Shown here: positions 57,028-64,000 of the stretch, one piece after another
Layout of the letters: every line of letters starts with the position of its first letter
Position numbering within the stretch: position 1 is the stretch's first letter
From: Ceraceosorus guamensis
Lineage: Eukaryota; Basidiomycota; Exobasidiomycetes; Ceraceosorales; Ceraceosoraceae
Direction of reading: 5' to 3'
Assembly (NCBI RefSeq): GCF_003144195.1
Contig: NW_020290066.1
Location: forward strand, 23,501 to 87,500
DNA length: 64,000 nt
Notes under the pieces: model-generated
What the model was told of the DNA's origin: nothing
The model's database searches: none
The model's input: only the letters and a program-made list of their open reading frames with translations
Made by a program: the position numbers and the translations under genes

Positions 57028-60000
57028 TCATCGACTCACTTCTGCATGCGCTTCTCGCAAGTAGCGAGCAAAGCGATTCGCGACTTGTTTGAAGCATTCT
57101 CGTTCCACCGGAAGCAGCATATCTTGCTCGTCTTGAGCATCCTTCACGTTTGCTCTTGCTCGCTGCCCATGCCCACGTCCATGCGGTAAATGTAGCTGCT
57201 TTTCTCTCAGGTCATTTTGAGCATTCAGGATGAGCTTTTGCACCTCAATCAGAGTTGCTTTGAGCTCCGGGTCGTCGATCTGACAGCCTCGCAAGAGTAG
57301 CTTGATGCCGCGCCATCAAAGCATAGCACGGCATGACACGGCGACCGAGCAACAGGACGGTCAAGGGAGATGTTCGGGCCATTAAGGCGAAAGGGAAACG
57401 TGCAAGTCGAGTAAATGTCAGTATAGGGAAATTGCCTATGCACAATGCTGTAGGCGAAGCTCGAGTAGGAGATAGATGTCTGCTTCCCAGACTTACCGTA
57501 CGCCAGTTGTGATTCTTGCTCCAAGCCTTTTGTTTCTTCGACTGGTCAATGAGAGTCTCTTCTATGACAGAACGGTGTTGTGGGTCTCGGCTTCTCGCAG
57601 GTCGTGGTAGCTTGAGAAAGCGAACGTCTCAGAGATGGTCAGTCAGCCGGCCTACGAGCAAGTGAGTCCATACGCGAGTTGGGAAAGGGTGGTGGAGAAA
57701 GAAGAGACAAGGAAAGAATGACTCACTGTGAAGATGCAATGATGCATCATCGATTCCAGATCGTCGATGTATCGATGAAGGTACTTGTACACTTCATCTT
57801 CAAACTCTTCCAAGATGGATCTCCAATCCGTTTCGTGGGCGGCACTTTTCCCTGCCGATGCCGATGCCGATGCCAGATCTTCATTCATTCGTAGCAGTTC
57901 CTGTGCTTCTCTGCACAACTGGGCTGAGCAAGGCAAGAAACGCGGATTGGCACAACGCACATCGCTTTCGGCCAATCGTTTCCAAGAAAGCGATCCGCTG
58001 TGCTCGGCACCATCATCATGCCGAGACTTTGAGCCGGCGAAGGTCTGGAGAGACGTCGACTCAGGCGCATATTGCCATGATCGACAAGGACAAGACCAGG
58101 TTTTCCATCCCCATGCTCTTCTTGCATTAAGACATTGCCCACGTTCAAATCCCTGTAGTGAAGGCCCAGCTCCGCATAAGCGCCCAGCTGTTTGGTGAGT
58201 TGCGCGTAGATGCGAATCCTGTCACGATTGCTCGTCGCTGCACAAAGCGGTACTCCCGTTTGCTGGATCATGCCGAACGTTTCCAAAATGGTCCGGTGGT
58301 CATCACGATCTGGCCAGGTTCTCCAAGCAGGAGCATTGCGAATATCGCCTAGTGCAAGCGGCGCATCTATGTCCATCCACGCCTCATTACCATCTTTCTT
58401 CATTTTCGCTCTGCCCTCGTGAATGAGCTCTAGCATGCGCGGGTTTCGTGGCCGATCAGTTCTTGCGGGCGCCAGCAACTTTTGATCAACAAGCACTTGT
58501 CTTCCGATCGCAAAGCCTCTACCTGCTCCGTGGACAGGTCCGACGAGTCAAGGTCGATCGCGCTGGGCGCAAAGATTGTGACGACTGTCCGGGAGCCCAC
58601 AAGATCAGGTCTAATGACTTCTGACAGGGCTTCTGCCTTCTTGTGTAAGCGCAGGCGACCTTTGTGAGGCGGCGATTCGCCTTCCGCGCATGGTCTTTGG
58701 AAGAGCAGTAGATCCTGGCCGCAGGGATGCCAGAACGGCAAGATGAGTGGATCGTGCACGCAGAGGAGCAAGATTTTGCCGATCTCTACCAAATCTCCTT
58801 CCTCCAAGATGGAATACGGCCGGCTGAACGCATAGGCATTCGCAAAGAACGCCCAAAGGCGTACGCGCTCTCCGCACCAGGTGACCACGTGCACCACACG
58901 AGCCATCGGATGATGCAGCAGCAGCTAATGCTTTGTAGTGTCGGGAAGCTCAATTAGTTCAACAGCTCGATCGCGGACGGAGGTTGCATTGCGATGAGAC
59001 TCACTGCATGGCGGACCACCTGGCCCATGCATGCCTCGCGACCATCATCCAAAGCGTTCTTTCTGACTACGAACACACCCCATATTTGCCGCCAAGAGGC
59101 AACACTCTTTTGTGATTTGTTTTGATTCACAAGGACGATATCGGGCTTGTGCCGATTCGGCGCTTTCAAGTTTCCGTGCTGACGCATGTCACGTTGAAGC
59201 AAGGACGATCCGAAGATCAATGTGGGATGCGCGCGGCTGTGCGACCGGTGCGACGCACTCACGTTGGCAAGTCGATCGCGGCTTAGTGCGCACCTGATCA
59301 GAGTAGCGCCTGATGAGCTCTTGCTAGAGATGCCATCGTCATGAGATGTGCAAGTGGCTGCGAAAGAGTTGAGCAACTCGACGATGCATCCTCTCAGATA
59401 CCTCACCCCACGCTCCTGTTCCTTGACCGATTTCCGGATACGATCGATGTTGTGACGGAGCGTTGGGTTCTTCATGCGCTCTGTGATTCTCTTCTCCACA
59501 TCAGGTGAGGCTTGCAGCGCGATGTACTTGTCTAGCTGATGCGCTCGAACGGAGCGCACCAACGCCCGGTGTTCACGGCTTGCGCTCGACTCTGAACTTG
59601 AACGCGCCTCCGAATCTGAGTTCGAAGGTGCTGAGGACGCCGAAGCGCTAGACGTCGATGCATTGCTTGCTCTATCGTGCATTGACCCATCCAACTCGGC
59701 CCGTTCTGTATGATCTCGATGCCGAGGGCTGAACTGTGCGGATGATGAGGGCGATGGCAAAGGATGTGGATGCGACTGTGCTTGGGATGCAGAGTGGTTG
59801 TATGTAGGCGTTGACGGATCGGGACGCCTTTCATTGCGATTCACATTGAATGTGTCGGCCTCGTGCGACTCGTACTTCAAGTGCAAGTCGGACATCAAGC
59901 AGGGCCAGATTCCATCCGGCGCTTCCTCACCCACGCATTTGCGCACTTGCAATCTTCTTGCGCGAACACTGTCCTCTCTTGCTATTTCATTCTTCATCTC

Positions 60001-60132
60001 AACGAGGTGAAGGGTCAAGTGTGCACCAGCATAAATGGACTGAACATGGGATTCATCTTGCTTCCCGGCAGCAGCGGCAGCAGCGGCAGCAGCAATGCTG
60101 TCCAATCCGGCATCATCTTCGTGATCGACCAT
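57028..60132 (-). CDS. FunK1-type (fungal-specific) protein kinase-like gene with two frame changes
   Basis: Five exons fit splice motifs: 60132-59263, 59178-59005, 58924-57727, 57610-57497, 57300-57028. The FunK1 order is visible: a Ser-rich N terminus with poly-Ala, a helical segment, then HKPDIVLV and WRQIWGVFVVRKN (N-lobe), QVVRHALLLHHPMARVVHVV, LLIKSCWRPQELIGHET, MLELIHEGR, the catalytic loop LHYRDLNVGNVLM (an HRD-like motif as YRD), LVLVDHGNMRL (DFG-like, as DHG) and LHRYIDDLESMMHH. Exon 3 does not stay in one frame. Between HETR (ending 58439) and MLEL (starting 58436) two bases are extra. A second change of the same kind lies at about 58000-58070, between NMRLSRR and ESDVRCANPRFLPC. 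No good intron explains either. The gene may be a pseudogene, or the sequence may hold errors. Confidence 0.65.
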
Positions 60133-61096
60133 TTTGACTGCAAGACCGCAGCGAACGAGTGATTATGCGTCCACAGTCATCTGCGTGTCCCCCGCTGAGC
60201 ATGCTTCTCCGTACCAGCCACCGAGCCAAGCACCACTAGTCAGCATAGTGGTGAGTCCATGCCCACACAGGCTATTGGTCTTGGTCTGGATCTTGACATG
60301 CTGGCAGAGCTAGGCATCAGTGGTGAGTCTCAAGCGGCCTGGGCCCGTGACTGTATCGAGGAGAAACATCGCAGACGGATGGATCAACTGAGAAGGCATG
60401 TATCTGTACGAGGGGTGTTCCAGAGACATATATAACGTCTGAGCCTGATCGGGAGCAGCATGATCGAGTCGATCAATCGTGAATCCCTACTCAAGACTCA
60501 TCAGACGCATCATCATACTCTGGCTCAGTCAAAGTATTTACACGACACCCCCAAACCTGCGCGACGCGTCTTGATCAAAGCAGAAGAGAGCAACACCAGC
60601 AGGCGGCGGTTAGTTGAGAGCAAATCCTTCGAGAATGTTTTTGCCGAGCCGTTTCCAAGCGCCTAGCTGTCATCGGGGTTCGGTGCGCGCGCATCGGCGT
60701 GCGCGCATGCATGCGGTATAAAGAGGGCGGGATAGACGATGGCGATGGGACAGCAGTCCACGCGTATCTTCTGCAGCAGTATAGAGCGCCATGCATGCAT
60801 GCAGCGGGGCGGGCGGCTGAGATGCCACGAGGGCAGATATTTGCCTCGCTCGGCTTGCTGGTGCTCGACCACCACACCCACACCCACGCATCCATTGCCA
60901 CGCGAGCATCGCTGCATATCCACTCAATCATTTGCCACGCGAGCATATCCCAACTCCCCCTCCCCGCTACGCGAGAACAGACGCGTACAAGCACGCGTAG
61001 CAACAACACTCACGACTGATCGACGGGTGTGTAGAGCAACTCACGACTTGGATCGCACCATTGCGACTCCGTCACTTCCACTCCGACGCTGCCATT

Positions 61097-61134
<38 letters not shown>

Positions 61135-61577
61135 GTCGTCAACGTAGGCTCGTTGGTCGTCGGTCGTCTGCCTTGACGAAATCATCGTTGGGTTCGATCC
61201 ATCGCCAGTCACGAGTCCGTAAGCAGTAATAGCAAGTCCTAATCTTCATCGCTACATCTTGCGTCTTAGGGGCACCATCCATCGCGCACACTGTTTGCAG
61301 GACCCGTCTTGTGTCGCGATTGATCACTCACAGGCAGGCAAAGGGAGGCAAATACGCGAGGAGCGGGCGCTCTCGTCAGCAGATTTGAGGATTTCTGTTT
61401 TGCAAAAGTGGGGGCGTGTTTTGCCGAGAGTGATAGATTGGTGGCAATCGCCCTGCTATCTTCGGCTTCTCTGTTCTCTGCGTGCGCTGCTGAGTAGCAA
61501 CTTGTCAACCACAGCCTGTTGCGAGGACGTGCGAGGCCCCCCGCCTTTGAGACTGGGTGTATCCTTGGCGAGCGAAC
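60133..61577. promoter_or_regulatory. Divergent region between FunK1-like and bHLH genes
   Basis: 1.45 kb with no supported gene. TATAAAG lies at about 60718-60724 on the plus strand. AATCGTGAAT is at 60475-60484, several ATGCATGCATG palindromes lie at 60790-60801, and a GTC microsatellite starts at 61097. The bHLH promoter and leader should be at the right end. Confidence 0.4.
61097..61133. repeat. GTC trinucleotide microsatellite
   Basis: Twelve uninterrupted GTC units from 61097 to 61132, plus one G, followed by CGTCGTC. It sits about 450 bp upstream of the bHLH start. Confidence 0.9.
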
Positions 61578-63464
61578 ATGGAAGGCGTTGTGACTGCTGA
61601 TCAGCAGCAGCATCAGCAACCTTTCGAAGGGGCAGTCGATGGCACGACCGATGGTCAGCAAGCGAGCGATGCCGGTAAGTGTGCTTTCCCGTTCGCCCGC
61701 ACCGCGCACACCCGATAGTCGCATCTGCCACGCTGAGCAAGCACAACTTCTTTATTTATTTTATTCGTTTGTGTTGCCGTGACAGAGCGATACCCTTTCG
61801 ACCCATACACTTTTGGCTATGCCGAGGCTGGAGAGGATCAGGGGCAAGAAGAAGCCGGGGAGGATGGGCAGCCGGAGTATCACGCCCAGGATGTCGCACA
61901 CGAGCTGGCACCTGGTCAAGAGGAGCTGGGAGTGGGAGAGGTGGACGGCGAACAGGTGCCGCATTACGAAGAGCAAGGACAGCAAGAAGTGGAGCTGCAA
62001 CAAGAGCACGAGGGGCAGGATGGAGAGTTGATGCATCAAGAGCAGGTCATCGAGGCAGAGGGCGAAGGAGACGCTGTGCAAGTGCACGGCCAGGACCACG
62101 ACGCGATAGTGTACGAAGAGGAGCAGCCGCATGTCGAGGAAGAGGCACAGCACGACAATAATACAGCGCATCCTCATCTTGGCGCAGCAGGAGATGTTTT
62201 GTCCAATGGGGACGCTGTCCCCACCATCAATGCTCCTGAAGGCGACGGAGGAGAGCAAGAGTATGGCGTACAGGCTGGCGAGCCAGAAGCTGCGCAAGAA
62301 GCAGACGCGCAGCAAGCACCGTCGGGTGGCAAGCAGGCCAGCAGCCTGTCCGTGCCTCACAAGAAGGAGACGCCATATAGTCGATCGCCCGAATTGCGCG
62401 TGAGCCACAAGCTGGCGGAGAGAAAGAGAAGAAAGGATATGAAGACGCTGTTCGATGAGCTGAGGGTGATCCTACCAGACGATAAAGGTCCCAAAACGAG
62501 CAAGGGAGACATTTTGTCCAACGCCATCTACATGATTCGAAAAGGTGCGGCTGTGCAAGATAGGGATCGAACGGAGCTGGAGCTGCTTAGAAACGAGATT
62601 GTCAAGCTAGGGGGAAGTGTGCCTGAACCTCCACCTCTTGAATTCTCCGAATCTGCTGCTAGAGGCGAAAGCCTTGTGGACGGTCAGGAGCAACAGGAAC
62701 AAGCACAGGCACAGGCAGAGGGGGAGACGGAGGCTCGGCCGCAAGATGAGAGCATGGTGGATGCCAGCCAGTCTTACGAGAAGGGCGATGTTCAGGATGA
62801 GAGCATGATGGATGAAGAGCAGCAGCAGCAGCAGCAGCAGGCGGCGCAAGAGGCGGTGGAAGATGGTCAGGAAGTGCAAGATCAAACAATGCAGGATGGA
62901 CAGGTACAGCAAGGAGAAGAACAAGCGTACGATGATGTTGCTGCTGCTGAGCAGCAAGAAGTGATGGTGGAGGAGATGACGGAGGAGGAAGCGGCAGCGG
63001 CGGCGGCTGCTCAGCAGCAGCAGCAAGAGGAAGCTGCCAATTTTTTCGCTTCTGCAGCAGGAGCGCAAGTGGGCGTACCAGAGGCAGGAGAAGGGGAGCA
63101 AGAGCAAGGAGAAGGGATGGAAGGGGAAGGTGTGCAGGAGCAACAAGCTTACGAAGAAAATGTGGAGCAGCACGGACAGGCAGAGTACGAAGGGCAGCAA
63201 GAAGAGTATGCGCAAGAGGATGCTGAGCAGGCGTATGCTCTGGACGAGCATGGCGATCTGCAAGGGCACGAGCACGAGATGCAAGATCATCATGAGCAAG
63301 GCTTGCACGCCCTAGCTCAGGACGCTCTGGGCCAACAGCAACAGGATGGACTTGAGCCGCTTGAAGAGCAACAACAAGAGCAGCAAGACGAAGAGCAGGT
63401 TGCGATAGCACAGCAAGCTGCAAACGAAGCGGCTGGACACAACGCTATCTACATGCCCTCTTGA
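61578..63464 (+). CDS. bHLH transcription factor with Gln/Glu-rich flanks
   Basis: Two exons (61578-61674 and 61786-63464) give 591 residues. The bHLH domain is at about residues 230-285: RVSHKLAERKRRKDMKTLFD (basic region and helix 1), a loop with LPDDKGPKTSKGD, and ILSNAIYMIRKG (helix 2). The basic region has H..ER.RR, the E-box (CANNTG) binding pattern. The domain is followed by LELLRNEIVKLGG, a short helical extension. The N-terminal 200 residues are Glu/Gln/Gly rich and acidic. The C-terminal 280 residues are Gln/Glu/Ala rich with runs of Q and A, a likely activation or low-complexity interaction region. Target genes are unknown. The start is the only ATG before the intron that keeps the frame. 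Confidence 0.88.
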
Positions 63465-63746
63465 CGGCAACGCCTATTGCCCGGACTCTTTTCTTGGCAA
63501 AAAAGAGAGCCAAGCACGTCGTTCGTATCTTCACAGGCCATCCGCGCCCCTTGCGCTTGCGATCGCATGGAGAAAGTATGGCGGCAAGAACTTTTTCAAT
63601 CGCCTCCGCCCCACCCTTCGACTCGCTTTCCCATCGTTTCGCTCTCCACAAAAGTGTGTTTTTTTTTTCTTGCTTGTAACAGTACAAAAGGCTAAAGGAA
63701 TATGCAAATTATTGCGAGGGTTGGCAGGGAAGGGTACGTGTACCTT

Positions 63747-63799
63747 GGGGCGTGGGCGTGGGCGTGGGCGTGGGTGTGGGTGTGGGCGTGAGTGTGGGC
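63747..63799. repeat. GGGCGTG-type minisatellite
   Basis: GGGCGT units repeat four times, then drift to GGGTGT and GGGCGTGAGTGTGGGC. It lies in the flank downstream of the bHLH gene. Confidence 0.8.
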
Positions 63800-63878
63800 T
63801 CGGCCTTGGGCTGTATGAGTAAGAAATTTGAGGGGGGCGACCCAAAGGCAGGATCTGGTCTTCATCGAGCGTGTTCGA

Positions 63879-63891
63879 GGGGGGGGGGGGG
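63879..63891. repeat. 13-base poly-G tract
   Basis: An unbroken G run in non-coding DNA. It is the second long poly-G in this window. Confidence 0.85.
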
Positions 63892-64000
63892 AGCTTCGAA
63901 AGTTGCTGAATCACGAATGTGGTCCCCGAATCTATGCGCACGCTTTGCCCTCGACTAGCCCTCATCTCGCCTTGCGCCGCCGTTCGTGCACGTCTCCCCC

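Larger units (their letters stand above)
63465..64000. other. 3' flank of the bHLH gene, no gene seen
   Basis: Probably holds the bHLH 3' UTR. A T-rich stretch (TGTGTTTTTTTTTTCTTG) is at 63655-63672. Two simple repeats and an exact AATCACGAATG copy (63909-63919) follow. Confidence 0.4.

Noticed and set aside
58430-58485. A short intron (GTTGCT...CTAG) that would repair the first FunK1 frame change
   Set aside because: Donor is poor and it would remove the conserved KSCWRPQELIGHET segment.
61180-61215. GGTTCGATCC considered as a tRNA T-arm
   Set aside because: The T-stem does not pair and there is no A-box at a proper distance.

Overview
The window is nuclear DNA of a filamentous or dimorphic fungus. 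Genes are dense and carry many short introns of about 50 to 210 bp, mostly with GTGAGT or GTAAGT donors and CAG or TAG acceptors. Nearly every exon junction restores a conserved reading frame. The gene set is basidiomycete-like: a cytochrome P450, FAS1 adhesin-like, OPT transporter and FunK1-like kinase lie among housekeeping genes. GC-rich intergenic DNA full of a CACGAAT / ATTCGTG motif reminds me of smut-type fungi (Ustilaginomycotina). That placement is inference and would need a search to confirm. No prokaryotic operon, virus, rRNA or convincing tRNA was seen.

Layout, 0 to 16 kb: TAF7 (TFIID subunit, minus), a molybdopterin-binding-domain protein (plus), Rab11/Ypt3 GTPase (minus), COP9 signalosome subunit 6 (minus), mitochondrial succinyl-CoA ligase beta subunit (plus), and an unrecognised charged, coiled-coil-ended protein (plus). 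16 to 23 kb: a secreted protein assembled from repeated exon modules with dibasic cleavage sites. Its 3' end looks broken and runs into a 51-base poly-G tract, followed by about 4 kb with no gene I can support.

23 to 45 kb: an intronless OPT-family transporter (plus), a membrane-anchored or secreted carboxylesterase (minus), a 3.3 kb gene-poor stretch, a cytochrome P450 (minus), a repeat-rich 2.1 kb gap, a Bir1/survivin-like chromosomal passenger protein with two BIR domains (minus), a GPI-type fasciclin protein (minus), a histone-fold Dpb4/POLE3-like protein (plus), and a cystinosin-type vacuolar transporter (minus).

45 to 64 kb: a 2190-residue Fab1/PIKfyve-like lipid kinase without a visible FYVE domain (plus), an NTF2-like-fold membrane protein with a long repeat-containing tail (minus), a FunK1-like kinase gene with two unexplained frame changes (minus), and a Gln/Glu-rich bHLH transcription factor (plus).

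The genes do not form one pathway. Possible functional links are only thematic: Rab11, Fab1-like kinase and cystinosin act in the endomembrane/vacuolar system; TAF7 and bHLH in transcription; Bir1 and Dpb4 in chromosome maintenance. The observations most worth following are the exon-modular secreted protein with its damaged 3' end, the dispersed AATCACGAATG motif, the FunK1-like gene, and the degenerate zinc sites in the Bir1-like and Fab1-like proteins.
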